A stretch of DNA of 64,000 nt from Cordilura impudica (GCA_963682025.1 OY821518.1:231670500-231734499), one strand, 5' to 3'; positions 46,245 to 58,394 are shown, counted from the first letter of the stretch. The notes: a model not told the origin generated them from the letters alone. A program made the numbers and translations.

Positions 46245-46251
46245 GTTTAAA
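46245..46251. repeat. Target-site duplication GTTTAAA, right
   Basis: See 42496-42502. Confidence 0.85.
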
Positions 46252-46600
46252 GACTTCGCCATTATGCCAAACGGTGTCAAACACTTTTTCGATATCTAAC
46301 AATATTAGACCCGTTGAACATTTATTGCTTTTATTGGTGATTATTTGATTTTTAATTCTGTTTATTTGGTGAGTAGTGCTATGCCCTTTTTTAAATCCAA
46401 ATTGTTCTTTAGCAACAATAGAATTGGTCGTTACAAATTCACTAAGACGAGAATGTAGTATTTTTTCAAATATTTTACCTAAGTTACTTAATAAACTAAT
46501 AGGTCTATAGCTATTTGGGTTATTTTTTGGCTTACTAGGTTTGTTGATAGCTATAACCTTAGCGTTTTTGAAATGGTTTGGGAAATAGTTGAGTTTGATG
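46252..46600 (-). pseudogene. Jockey-like RT, 5' part
   Basis: Open on the minus strand from about 46575 to the insertion: NAKVIAINKPSK, NSYRPISLLSNLGKIFEKIL, QFGFKKGHSTTHQINRI and LLDIEKVFDTVWHNGEV (first catalytic Asp). It continues in frame at 42502 beyond the foldback-like insert. The N-terminal endonuclease is missing. Confidence 0.88.
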
Positions 46601-46604
46601 CAGC

Positions 46605-47010
46605 TGTTAAAATGTACTTTTTAAAGAAAATGTACTTGTTTAAAAAAATTAAATTTTTTAAAAAAGTTACTTTTTCTTTGAAAGCTACTCTAAAAAAAAA
46701 TTACTTATTAGGAAGACACTGTTTTAAGACAATTTACTTTTTAATGAAAACGTACTTTTTTAAGAAAAGTTCTTTAAAGCAAATCTTTAAGGAAAATTAG
46801 TTTTTTATGAAAAGGTATTTCTTTTAAGAAAAGGTACTTTTTTAAGAAAATGAAAATCTTTGTTAAGAAAAGATACTTTAAAAAAAAATTACTTTTTGAA
46901 AAAATTTACTTTTAGTGGAAAATGTGTTTTTTTAAGAAATTGTACTTTCTTTAAGAGAAAGTACTTTTTTAAGAAAACGTCCTTTTTAAGAAAATTTAGT
47001 TTTAGCGATA
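46605..47010 (+). repeat. Degenerate tandem array of an AAGTACTTTTTTAAGAAAA motif
   Basis: About fifteen irregular repeats of 20-30 bp (for example aaaggtacttttttaagaaaa). Reverse-complement counterpart of 23331-23665. The open frames in it are compositional. Confidence 0.7.
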
Positions 47011-47090
47011 TCTACGATATACACACAGGGCTAGATTTAAACACAATTTAACATTATTGTAAAGTTATTTAGTGTAAATATTATTATATA

Positions 47091-48045
47091 CAGTGAGTGA
47101 CAATACAATGGAAACTTTTAACAAAATATATTTTTGACAACTTGACCGGTCAATACCAAACAATTGGATCATTAAATTAAAAACTTATTTATTTCAAAAT
47201 TTGTGTTTTATTTATTAAAAAAATAAAAAAAATATTAACAAAAAATAGTTTAACTTTAGAAAAAAAAATAATAAACTATTCATTTTTATGCTGTTAACAA
47301 AACATTGGAAACCTTTACCTTTACAATAACTGAAACTTTCCCCTATTTTTGGTTTCAATATTTTGTTGGGTATCCATTATGTTTTAGTACTGCTTCACAA
47401 CGCCGAGGTATGGAGTCAATTAAATTGTTGAAATTTTTGCCACTCTGAATTAACTGTCTCTATGAGATCTGTCTTGTTTGTTAATTCCGTGTCCACATTT
47501 TTCGATCCATAATTTCCCATAGATATTCTCTGGGGTTGAGATCTGGTGATTGGGCTGGTCATTCCAAAATACTACTGCATTAGATTGGCTACAATCTTGG
47601 AGGTGTGTTTTCGGTGGTTGTCACGTTGGAGCTTCCAGACCAGGGGCATATTTTTCTATGCGTATGGATACATTACGTCATTTAGAATTTGCCTGTATCC
47701 AATTCCAGTTAGAGTACATTTTACTAGATGAATTGAACCCAGTCTTTGGCCCGAAAAGCAACCCCATAACATTGCCACCGCCAAATTTAACAGTTTTATT
47801 TGTATACTTTGGGTCTAGTCTTCCGTTTGATCGTCGTACAAACGTTCTTCCATCATGGCCTCTTAAATCAAACTTGGATTCATCTGAAAAGAGAATAGTA
47901 TTCCAATTCCATCTTGACCAGTTCATGTGTTCTTTAGCAAAATTTATGCGAGCCAAACGATTTTCTCTGCTATAAGTGGTTTCTTCACAGGACGATAACA
48001 ACCTATGGATACAGTTCGAGCACATATTTTTAGCTCAGATTGTTA
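47091..48045 (-). mobile_element. Tc1-like transposon, truncated
   Basis: One terminal repeat is visible, CAGTGAGTGACAATACAATG at 47091, preceded by TA. The opposite end is missing: the sequence breaks off within the transposase near 48045. Confidence 0.8.
47345..48030 (-). pseudogene. Tc1-like transposase pseudogene (DD34E)
   Basis: Minus strand: RINFAKEHMNWSRWNWNTIL, first Asp in LFSDESKF, then RRSNGRLDPKYTNKTVKFGG in an open stretch 48025-47678. Second Asp in QRDNHRKHTSK (~47630) and the Glu block SPDLNPREYLWEIMD (~47545-47500) are readable after frameshifts. The C-terminus ends near 47345. The N-terminal DNA-binding domain is missing. Confidence 0.88.
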
Positions 48046-49419
48046 ACCACCGCACAGTGGCGCCTTTTCCCAAATAGCGTGCCAAAAATCAAAAATTTTA
48101 TAGAATCATTCAGTAAAATCAATGAATGTGTAGGATAGAGGATATCTCACAAATAAAGAATCAATCATTTCTTTTGCAAAATACAACAATATATTGACAA
48201 GTTATAGTGAAAATTGTAAAATAACAAACATTTATGAAATTTATAAGTAAATATTTACAAAATCATAAAATGTCGATAATTTTGGCAGCATCCCATTTGT
48301 TATTAGAAGAGGATAATAAAAAAGAAAACATAACGAGGAAACATTTACGTGACAACTCGGATCGACAGAACAAAATGAAATTTGAAATCGACACTATAAA
48401 ATGAAAAATATAAACGCATCACAACTTTAATTGAATTTAAATCGTTTAAGTGTCTAAATCGATTTCCATCACATTATTATTATTATTTTTCACAATTTTT
48501 TTTTTTGTTTTGGTGCTTGAAAACAGAAATTTTAATGTTGTTAATTTTTTTGTAATTTTTATTGATTGGCAATAATAAAAACTATAAATTCTGGAAGGTA
48601 ATGATCATCAAAATTTTTTTAATGAATTCAGTATTCAAATTCTGTTAATAAATTCAATATAATAAGAAATTTATACTCAAATATAAAAAAATAAAAAAAA
48701 TTTGCTTGCGCTTCCTGGATTATTTTTTAAAAGTCGAAAATTTAAAATGTATGTATTTTGAAGCAATTAGAAACTTTTGGCCTGATGCCAAGTCAAAAAT
48801 AAGTAAATATAATGCAAAATTTGCACTTAGCGGTAACTGAATTCAGCATAATAAAATAAAAAAAGTAAATAGAAATTTTTTTGCCTAGTATTATTGTGCT
48901 GATGACTCATATATATTGACCTATATTTCCGTGCCGAGACCAGTTGTCATTTGACTCAATAAGAGACCACAGAATATTTTGGTAACAAGTAAAAAGAGTG
49001 AAGAGCAATAATATCTTTAAATGATAATGACTATTTTAAAGAGAACTAATAAATAAATTTTACTATTTTTAAAAAAATATTCTAAATAACTTAATATCTA
49101 TAGCATTATATCTGTAATATTAATTTTGTGTATTTGTAATATTAATAAAAAAAATTAAAATTAGTTTAATATGTTATACTAGAGTGGTATTTTTTCTAGT
49201 CTTTCGGATTTAAACAATATGTATTGTGAAATTATAAGTCCTTTGAGTGGTTAATTAATAAAATTTCTTTGCGAAATTTGAGAACTTTGGATGTATTTCT
49301 TTATAAAAAAAAATCTGAAAAATAGGTCCAAAAGTGGTACGATGTCATTAAAATTTTAGTGTTTTTTGCACTATTGTTGTAATTTTTTTAAATATAATAA
49401 AAAAATTACCAAATTTGGC
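48046..49419. other. Intergenic, nothing recognised
   Basis: AT-rich; no gene or repeat recognised. Confidence 0.5.
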
Positions 49420-49710
49420 AGCTTTTAACCAAATTTGAAGAAAATTTGTACGGTGACTAGGTCCAAACGTGGACCGATTTCAAAGATTTTTTATAGATCT
49501 CGTCACTGCGATTCAAATTTCATCGCAATAGCATAACATTTGCTACATTCAGTGGCATTAAAACCAATTTTTAAGGAAATTTTATATGGGGACTAGTTCC
49601 AAACATGGGCCGATTCCAAAAAATTTAAGCAGGGTTCGTCTTTAGCTCAAAAACACTTTAAGTGCCAAATTTCAGCACATTATCTTTATATTTGCAACAT
49701 GTAATATTAG
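49420..49710 (-). repeat. Degenerate relic related to the HINE family
   Basis: Shares phrases with the HINE body in the same order (ggtgactaggtccaaacgtg, gaccgatttc, atatggggactag, tatttgcaacatgtaat) but without termini. An old copy or a related subfamily. Confidence 0.55.
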
Positions 49711-50592
49711 CACCAAAATAATATTGAATTTAGATTAGGATATATTGAAGCCCCCTGTGCAACCTCCGCCAGCACTCATTTTAAAGGCAAAGATGTCATC
49801 TTTCAAAGCCATTTCCAATTTTTAAAATGTCTTAATTAGTTCAAAAGTTCTGATTTTTGCAACGAAAAAAGTAGTAAGTATGGTTCCTCGGGCAAAGTTT
49901 CTTATTTTGATCCCTAGAATACGATTTTCCTTGTCACTTGAGCCATTTTTTTGCCTCCCTACAAATCGACCCGCCCTAATCATACTTAGAATATACAATG
50001 CATACTCTTAGGCATAATGTTTCACCGGGCACTCTAGGCCTAGTTTATATGTATGTACATATATATTTTTGCTTGATTGCAGTAACCTGTGTTCTACAAC
50101 AGCAGGCGCCGAAATTCATATACCAAATATTTTATTGATTGGAATCTAATACTAATATGGTATTTTCCCTTTATTGGGCATATGCTCATTTGCATGTGCA
50201 ATGTAAACCTTCGAAATTGTAGGACAACATTTAGTTCCTGAAGATAATATGGGGTTCGGACGACCTACGCGATCTTCAAATGAATCAAAAATATGATATG
50301 GGACGAGGGTGTTGCCAAAGCTTGCGTATTATACGGCACACGGATGCACAACCTCTTGCGATAACTGTTATTCACATGTATGTATGTACCAATGGCTGTG
50401 CGATATTCGTTACAACTCGCACGTTCGGCCTTATGGAATTTAAAGACGAGAATTCAATTTCTTCTCGTTTTAACAATATATTATATGTATTGTGTATATT
50501 TCAAATTAAAACTATATATAGAAATAATCTAACCCATAAAAACAAAGTTTTTATTAAAACTCTCTTTCCTTATGTATGTGAGTTTGGAATAT
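49711..50592. other. Intergenic, nothing recognised
   Basis: Contains an open frame of 106 codons (50280-50600) with no recognisable motif. I do not consider it a gene. Confidence 0.5.
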
Positions 50593-50995
50593 CTCCGTGA
50601 CTGTGTGTGACTATCTTAAAATTAATCTTTGGCCACAAGTCTATGGACAAAGTTTCAGATCGATCGGATAAGTCGAAATGTGTTTTAAATCACTCCGTGA
50701 CTGTGTCGAAGTTAATATTTCTTTACAGCAAGTATACCGACCAAGCTTCAGAATGATTGGATGAGGCAAAATCCGTTTTAAGTCTCTCCGTGACTAAGTC
50801 AAAGTTAAAATTTTTTTTCACGGCAAGTGTATGGACAGTTTCAGATGGATTGGATGAGGGGAAATGACATTTAGATCACTCCGTGACTGTGCGCGACTAC
50901 CCCAAAATAATCTTTTTTCACAAGACCATGGGCCAAGTTTCACATCAATTGTATAAGGGGGAATGGCGTTGACCCACGACAGACAGACAGAGTGA
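50593..50995 (+). repeat. Four degenerate ~93-100 bp tandem repeats
   Basis: Units start CTCCGTGACTGTG at 50593, 50693, 50786 and 50879 and share 'caagtntatggncaaagtttcagatngattggatnagg'-like text. The last runs into gacagacagacagag at ~50979-50993. Confidence 0.8.
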
Positions 50996-51116
50996 CTTAA
51001 AGAATAAAAAAAATACGTGGTTACCAATGAGCAAATGTATACAAGTTTCTAAAATATGGGTTTCAATGCAGTTACAATCAAAAACAATTTATTTTCTGTG
51101 TTTTAAAAATGATATT

Positions 51117-51493
51117 CTATTCTAGAGCACGATTTATTTCATCTGCAACGGCAAGAAGTTTTTTCCATTGATCCAAAGTAAGAGAAATACCCTTCTTCCC
51201 TGGCAAAGATTTTCCATCTTTCTCATAATACTCTCTAATGTCTACGAGTTTACGACCTCTGAACTCGTTAATACTAACTTGTCGTTGTGCCTCAAGGATC
51301 CAATGACTTTTGCTATCTTCATTGTCCTTTGACTTTTGTTTGTCATTGGACGATTCTTTAGATTTCTTAGCAGCCGGTTTATTTAGCTGTAATTAAAGAT
51401 TTTAAGAAAATAAATAAAATATTATTAATAAAGGCTTACATTATCTGGACCAGAATCAGAATCGCTAGACGAAGATTTCTTTGTTTTTGGCAT
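51117..51493 (-). CDS. Ssb-c31a: PC4/Sub1-type RNA polymerase II transcriptional coactivator (Ssb-c31a)
   Basis: Exon 1 51493-51440 and exon 2 51386-51117, joined over a 53-nt GT-AG intron (GTAAGC...TTACAG, phase 0), encode 107 residues. The N-terminus MPKTKKSSSSDSDSGPDN is the Ser/acidic regulatory tail. The middle is Lys/Ser-rich, and residues ~50-107 form the PC4 single-stranded-DNA-binding domain: ISINEF-type strand, FRGRKLVDIREYYEKDG, LPGKKGISLTLDQWKKL and LAVADEINRAL. Drosophila Ssb-c31a is of similar size (about 110 residues, from memory). PC4 bridges activators with TFIID/TFIIA and binds melted promoter DNA in the nucleus. A polyadenylation signal AATAAA lies on the minus strand at ~51090. 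The short first exon starts at the only upstream ATG in frame. Confidence 0.95.
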
Positions 51494-53203
51494 ATTTATT
51501 CTGTTAATTTAATATAAGCGGTATTGCGAAAATAACTTTGAAAGCACGCCAATGAACTTCTTTTTAAGTTGGTACATTCACAGGAATTAGATATTTTTAT
51601 TTGGAGATGGTCATTCACACAGAATGGCAAACCTTTTGCCAGCAGGGTTGTCAGTTACTGCGATTTCTAGCCAAATTTGGCGGCTTTGTGTATTAATTTT
51701 TATATAGAGAAAAAAAATAGCCAATAACATACACTCACATTTTTTACCAATTCACACACATATTTCGCGGTGGTCACACTAATGGCACCAAATTTTTCGT
51801 GCGAGTAATTGCTGCCACTAACGATGATTAATGTTACCCTGTTCAAAATTTAATATAAATTTACTGGATTACTGCAAAATTGTAATTGTAAAATGTATTA
51901 TGATTCATTTCTTTATGCGCATATAAAAACGCAAGTTTGTTAATTATACAGCATAAATATTATTAAAAAAATAATAATAATAAATGTTAACTGTTTACTC
52001 AAAAATGTGCCTATATAATGAACTCGGTAACTCTATTTTGTAAACAAAACAAAAAAGTTAATATGGATGCTAAATTAAAAAGAATATTTAAAAAATAATT
52101 AATTTATACCATTGCCAATAAATCCTAACGATTTAAAGAACAAACCTTATGAAAATATAGCATATAGATGGGTATGATGGTGTAAATTTACGCTTCGACA
52201 TTTTCAAAATGAAATTGCAGTGGCATGTGTAAGCACAAATGCTAATGGCGAGAAATTCGACTAATTCGAACAATTCTTCGTTGATAATACGTATACAGCT
52301 GTTGTGGCAGTGGCCTGGACAGTCGTCGATATATATATTGTTGCAGCCTTGTGGTAATTATCACAATAAAGCCAAAAGGAATCCCATTTCGATTAATACA
52401 TGAATTACATAGACGACAGCGGCTACACGAGTACAACCTGTCAAAAGTAAAATACACACGTTTATATGAAAACGATTATTTTGACACCAACACTACTATT
52501 TTAATAAAGTAAAAAAATATAATTGGCACTACTGAAATAAAAATGCATTTGTATAAAAACAGCTGTTTATATTGTTGTTATATGTTGCTGTCGTTTTCAA
52601 AAAAATTAAGTAACTGACTACACGACTACAATTGCAGCCAGCAGCATTTGTAGTCGTGTGTTCTTGTAGCCGCTGTCGTCTATGTGTTTCATGCATAACA
52701 GCTGTAAATAATCACATCAGCTGTGTATAGCAAATAGAGTTGCTATATCGCACATGTTTAGTATGTAACAAGAAATGTCAAAAAATAATTTTACATTTCT
52801 TAAACGAAAAATGAAAACGTGCATTGTTCAAGCACACGTTTACAATAAAATAAAAAATAAACATTTTTATATTAAATAAACATAAAAATTACAAAAATTA
52901 AACTTCAATTGATCATTCGGATGTGATAATTTACAGCGAGTTCTTAACTTTTGTTAGTAATTGCTATATTTATGTAAGGAAAAATTGTTTTTAACCTCAC
53001 CGTCTACCAAAGAAAATATACGAAACTAAATTTAAAAAAAGGCAAAAGCTAGACAAACTTCAATACCGCGCGGTCGAGAAAGCATTAAACAATTTTGTGA
53101 AATAGAGTTAAAAAAGTTTTATATTTTTTTTTTTTGCAAAATTGTTAAAAGCTTTATTTTTGGGCAATTAGTAAACGCAGTCAGTTTGGCCCTTCCATCA
53201 AAT
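51494..53203. other. Intergenic region between the divergent Ssb-c31a and Tif-IA genes
   Basis: Contains promoters of both genes, not resolvable by eye. No TATA at a convincing position. It also holds an inverted repeat pair at 52408-52680; the open frame 52242-52457 (minus) has no recognisable similarity. Confidence 0.5.
52408..52682. repeat. Inverted repeat pair, arms ~19 bp perfect
   Basis: ACATAGACGACAGCGGCTAC at ~52408-52427 and its exact complement GTAGCCGCTGTCGTCTATGT at ~52665-52684, about 240 bp apart. May be the remains of a small foldback element. Confidence 0.65.
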
Positions 53204-55280
53204 ATGTCTTTATACAGTGCAAAAACATCTCGTACGTCATTTTCGTCCATACTAAAGTCATATTCTCCATCCGAAAGAGATAAAACAAAGAATGCCATTA
53301 TTAATAAAGTTCGATTTGATGTACCTAAACAAAAAGGTCTATTGGAAGTGGTTACGGATGTGGAGGAAAAACAAAATTTTAATCAAATGGATGAATTTGT
53401 TTGTTTTATAAATGAAGTTAAAATGGAGGTGAGTCAGCTTATGTTTTTTTTGGAGGATAATTATTCCATAGTTGGCAGAATATTCCCAACTCATTTTATT
53501 TAAAAAAAATTATAGATTCTAGTTTTACATAAGAAAACTATTTTCAATATCTCAAATGAGGAGGTCCATAACAAAACGCAATAATTTCACCAGAACACTT
53601 TTTTGGAAAAATAAATTTAATAAAATTCTGTGGAATGTTTATTGGAATATTGTTTACTTTTGGTCTAAATCATTATTTTTGGTATTGAATTGCAGTAGAA
53701 TTATTAACCTTTGGTAACGATGGGCACATTGATTTCAATATGTAGAACCGGATTTAGTAAAAAAAAAACTAAAGTTTTAAAAAGTGGATTTATTGCGTTT
53801 TGTTATGGACCTCCTCATATATACAAAAATAACTCTAGTCAATTAAATTAAATAATTTCTGAATTTATGTATTTCTTTTTGATAATAGGATGATGAGTTT
53901 CTACGAAATTTTAATGATGCTCGCAAAGTCATTAATCAATTGAGTCCAAAATTTACCCGATTAGTGGAAGCATTGCTAACTCAAGCATGGACTAAAAGAT
54001 CCACCGAAGCTAGAGAAGCCTATATTGAATTTTGCCTGGGTATATTGGTAGCTCATAATAAATATTTAGAGTTCGGTATATCAAAACTAATAGCATTATG
54101 GATACCAACGGATAACGATAGTGATCAGTGGTTCAATGGTAAACCAAGTAAAGAAGTGGAACTTGAATTGCAGGCAATTCATCAATTATTGAATCGTATT
54201 CTTAATGCCATACCCTTGGCCTTTGATGCTACAGTAACTGCAATAGAGACATTATTTCCGTATTACAAAAAATCAACACACATGGTAGTGGGATATGTAC
54301 ACAATTTGCTACAGCTATTGGAATATAAGCCAATATTTTCTGAATATGTGATACAATTTATAATGGAAAAGTATGATGTTTTTAAAGCATAATTTCACAG
54401 CAACTATTATTATGTATATTTTTTTGTCTGAATAGATTGGTTATTTTGGATGTGCATGCTCCTCGCCAAGTAATTGAAGAAACGGAAAGTGATGATGAGG
54501 ATGAAGAAGGAGAGGAAGAACCAGAAATGTTTGAAATGGATGATTGCGATAAAAGTAAGTATACTTTGTTTAATTACAATCATTAATTTTTCAACATCTG
54601 CATCTTTTTAAGAATCCGAAAAAGACGATGAACCAATGAAAAATGCCATTGCACAGACTTTAGATATTTGCATGTTAAAAATATTTGAATTTTTGGACAA
54701 TAAAAATCCTCAAGCCTTGAATTTGAATGACACCGAAAGACAACAAAAACTTTCCGAAGCTTTAAAATTTTTAAAGTTGTTAATCAAGGCTTTTGATAAT
54801 GTCATACTACCAATACATAATACTCATCATGCTCAATTTGTTGTATTCTATTTTTGTAATATAAAGGTTTGTTATTGTTGTTCTTTATTTGTTTTAATGG
54901 TTGAAGCAATTGAAGTGTGTTTAAATAACGGATTTTATTTAACAGCAATGTTTATCGGAAAGTTTTCTATCGTCCTTGTGGGATAAAATAATAAATCCAA
55001 ATTGTTCAGCGGTTATAAGACAAACTTCTGTTGGCTATATGGCGAGTTTTTTGGCGAGATCAAAATGTATAAGTATAACGTAAGTATCAAAATACGTTAT
55101 TACTACTGTTATTTAATAGATGGAAAATTTTACGTAATATAGAAAAAAAAATTTTTAAATATTAAAAAATAAAAAAATTAATCGAAAAAAATAATTTTAA
55201 ATTATCTGAAATAAAATATTTTATTTTTAAAATAAATTTTTTTAATACATATTTAAATAAAATAGTTTTTGAAGATAATA

Positions 55281-55312
<32 letters not shown>

Positions 55313-58057
55313 AAATATTATATATATATATATATATATTTTGCAAAAATATATTAAATTTATTCGGTTTGAGGTCATAAAATTATAATAAAATGCAAAC
55401 TCATTATTTATTATTTTAAACCCAATCTTTCGTTCGAAATCTTCGATCATTATTAGAGGTTGTTTCTAAAACAAAAACAAATAATCCACCAAAACATAAG
55501 GACAATGCAGTAATCTAATAATAATAAAAAAAAAATAAAAAATTATTTTTTTTAAATTATTAGTATGTACTTGACATGACGTTTCAATTCCATCTAGAGG
55601 AATTATTTCGCAACTATAAAAAGCTTTCATATAGAAATCTTAAATTGGAAATCTAAAATTAGCTTCTTCATACTAACTCTCATATAAGGAAAAAAAATCC
55701 TATATTATTTTCTTTAAAATTTTTGGTTTAAATAGTTGATTTAGCATGAGATGACGTAATTGGTAGGATACTGACGATGAACAAGTCGTGTTGCTCAAAA
55801 GAGCCTACAGCATCTAGCGTTGTCTCAATTTAATCAAACATTTCTTACATTGAAAAATATTTATGATTAGAAATTATATACATGATCTCGAACAGAACAA
55901 AAAATCTAATTATTTGTGAAACAAATATCAATAATTAAATATATTTTTATGTAACAGAAAATATCGCTATTCATTTAACTTTTATATTTCATTTACCTCG
56001 CTGTGAAAAATTGTTAATTGCCTGGGGCTGTAAAACAATATATAATAAAAAAATTATTTTAACACCAACTAAGTTTTGACAGACTGAAACCGGGATTTCG
56101 TTATAATTCTATGGACACTTTCCCTAATTAACGTTTTTACAACATTCCACAAATTTTCTTTCGGATTTAGATCCGAAGACAGTCTAGCTAGCCACTCCAA
56201 GAGTTCAATTTTATCATCCTTATACCACTCGATTTGCAGTATGTTTGGGGTCATCATCCTGTTAGAAGACTCATCTTAGTGGCATATTTCTTTGGCATAC
56301 TGTAGCATATTAGGTTAAGGGATTTCAGTATAATCTGTTGTATACGATAAAACCGTCCTACAACATTGTAAGAAGATATTACCACCGTGACGGTCTTCGG
56401 AGTGTACTTGGGGTTGTATGCTTCGTTAACTGGTCTTTTTACGTGATGCAGGTCTCAATCTGAGTTTAACAAATTATTTTTTGTCTCGTCAGGCAAAAGA
56501 AGATTATTTCACCATTTTTCTCAAGGCCAACTTATATGACTATCAGCAAATTTCAATATTTGTTGCACGTTCTTTTTCGACAACATTGATACTTTCTTTC
56601 GATACGAGCTTTAAGGTTAGCACGAAGAAGTCTTACGAAAGGTTGATGAAGTAAACGGATTCTTTTTTACACATGAGGTTTCATTTTTATTATAGGTGTA
56701 ATTTTTTTTTTTTTTTTTGTTTTTTCCGCGAATTTCAGCCGTAGATAACCATTTAACTGCATTTTCGACACCTGTTTTTGAAACTCTTACTATCATTATT
56801 ATTACACACAGCAGTATACTAATTATGGAATAATAATTCTTTTTAATAAAATATATGTAAATACTAACGGAAATTGTAACGGAATTTGTTTTTGAAATTT
56901 ATAAGCTAAGAATTACCTCTATAACTTAGCGCCAATTCTCTCATTTTACTTATTTTCTCTTTGAATATTGATTTTACATATCACTGTCCCTATGTTTTTT
57001 CACATAATTGAAGTCATTAACGAAAGAAAAATATTGTTTTAAAATAAAATATTTAAAACATTTGCTCAATGCAAAATTTTATAAAATAGTTGTCTTTTTT
57101 AATCTAAATTGTAATAATTAAAATAAAAAAATTAGAAAAATTTTTCAACTTAAATAACTTTAGTTTAGACAAAACATTCCATACAACCGAATATATAATT
57201 ATTTCTCTTTCAACTATTTTTGTTTTTCAGCATTTTAAAACACTATCTAAAAGAACTATGTTTGTGGTCCCATCATTACATACAAGGTTGTGATCAATAT
57301 CGTTCCAATGGATCTCTTAAGGCAAATATAGTATTTTTCTCTGTATGCCAAGCAATATTTTATGTGATAGCTTTTCGTTCAAAAGATTTAACAGCTGATA
57401 AGAAAGGCAAGTTAGAGATTATTATTTTACATATAATTATAATTATTAATTTGTTTTAAAATTGTTGCAGGTTTATTGTTTTTACAATCTTTACATTTGT
57501 CCGCTTTGGTGACTTGTAACTTCAATCCCTTGAGAGTGTGTTTGCCAGCAGTTGCCACTGCTTTCGCGGGTGTGACACGAGCTTATCAACTGGCTTATTG
57601 TCATGCTATATTAGAGCGTAATGCTAGACGTAAATTGGCCACTGTATATGCTAATGACACAGCCACCCCAGAAGAGACATTAGATACATTTTTTCCATTC
57701 GATCCTTATTTATTGAAAATGTAAGTTTTAACTGATTTATGGGATCTATATTAAAAAAAAATATTGAATAACTACAATATTAAATTATTAAATTAAATTA
57801 TTTGTTTCACTCTTTATAGGTCCAGCAAATTTATTATTCCGATTTATTTAGTTTATCAAGCTAGTGAAGCAGAAGAACATGTTGCCAATATACCCCAAAC
57901 TGTAGCTAAACCACGTAAACGCGGTGATTCCGAAATGGTTGATGATATTGATGATTTCATTTTAAGCGATAAACGGCAAAAACTAGCAAATTTAGCCAAA
58001 AGTCACGAAAGGGAAGCACAATTTACTTATGGCTTATCACCAGGATTTCATACATAA
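53204..58057 (+). CDS. Tif-IA: RNA polymerase I-specific transcription initiation factor RRN3 (TIF-IA)
   Basis: Eight exons: 53204-53428, 53889-54370, 54436-54554, 54613-54866, 54946-55079, 57231-57406, 57471-57720, 57820-58057. Total 1,878 nt, 625 residues, all junctions in phase. Introns are GT-AG except intron 6, which has a GC donor (AAAG|GCAAGT). RRN3 connects initiation-competent Pol I to the SL1/TIF-IB complex at the rDNA promoter in the nucleolus. Landmarks: FNDARKVINQLSPKFTRLVEALL, WTKRSTEAREAYIEFCLGIL, the acidic loop ESDDEDEEGEEEPE (~250-266), ADKKGLLFLQSLHLS, NPLRVCLPAVATAFAGVTR and FFPFDPYLLKMSSKFI. The fold is HEAT-like. The ATG at 53204 is the first in frame after the TTG-containing leader. 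The polyadenylation signal AATAAA is at 58222. Confidence 0.95.
55277..55340. repeat. (TA)n microsatellite in intron 5
   Basis: Nearly uninterrupted AT dinucleotides over ~64 bp. Confidence 0.95.
56060..56700 (-). pseudogene. Tc1-like transposase relic in Tif-IA intron 5
   Basis: Minus strand: the block LEWLARLSSDLNPKENLWNVVK (56215-56130) is the third catalytic region of Tc1 (Glu of DD34E in NLW context). Upstream, in other frames, HVKRPVNEAYNPKYTPKTV (~56445-56395) and FADSHISWP-type text (~56560-56520) are readable. Many stops; an old copy. Confidence 0.8.
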
Positions 58058-58221
58058 ATTGAAGGAAACATGCTATTGCAACTCAACTCCTAAGATATGA
58101 TATCAATTAATTTTTACGTTGTAGTTAATTTTTATTTTGACATTTGCTTCCTAAAATTTGATACCTTTTCAAACGAAAGTACGTTCGCATATTCTCGTTA
58201 AGTTGAACATTATTTTTAAAG

Positions 58222-58227
58222 AATAAA
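58222..58227 (+). terminator. Polyadenylation signal of Tif-IA
   Basis: AATAAA 165 bp after the stop codon, the first such hexamer downstream. Confidence 0.7.
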
Positions 58228-58394
58228 AACATTTTGGATTCATTAAGTTTGTATATATACATTTTTATTATATATGATTTAGTGATATTTATATTATATT
58301 ATATTAAAATTTAATATATCTTTACTTCTATGCTTAGTAAAAACATAAATAATTTATATATTTAAATGAATTAAAAAATAAAATTACTTTTCTT

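Larger units (their letters stand above)
41560..46600 (-). mobile_element. Jockey-like LINE fragment, split by a foldback-like element
   Basis: The 5' part (46600-46245) and 3' part (42502-41560) join seamlessly in frame (GEV-FK-LLDAN) once the 42503-46244 insert and one copy of its 7-bp duplication are removed. It is 5'-truncated near 46600, where it abuts a low-complexity array. Confidence 0.9.
55080..57230 (+). other. Fifth intron of Tif-IA, enlarged by repeats
   Basis: 2,151 bp against 58-460 bp for the other introns; donor GTAAGT, acceptor TTTTTCAG. Contains a (TA)n tract and a Tc1 relic (separate entries); the rest is AT-rich and unrecognised. Confidence 0.9.

Noticed and set aside
46573..47051. 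Phe/Lys-rich open frames
   Set aside because: Compositional product of the AAGTACTTTTTTAAGAAAA array.
47040..48060. Intact Tc1 transposon
   Set aside because: Only one terminal repeat is present and the transposase needs at least two frameshifts to be read.
53186..53203. TTG at 53186 as start of Tif-IA
   Set aside because: An in-frame ATG follows at 53204 with the expected N-terminal sequence; a TTG start is unlikely in a fly nuclear gene.
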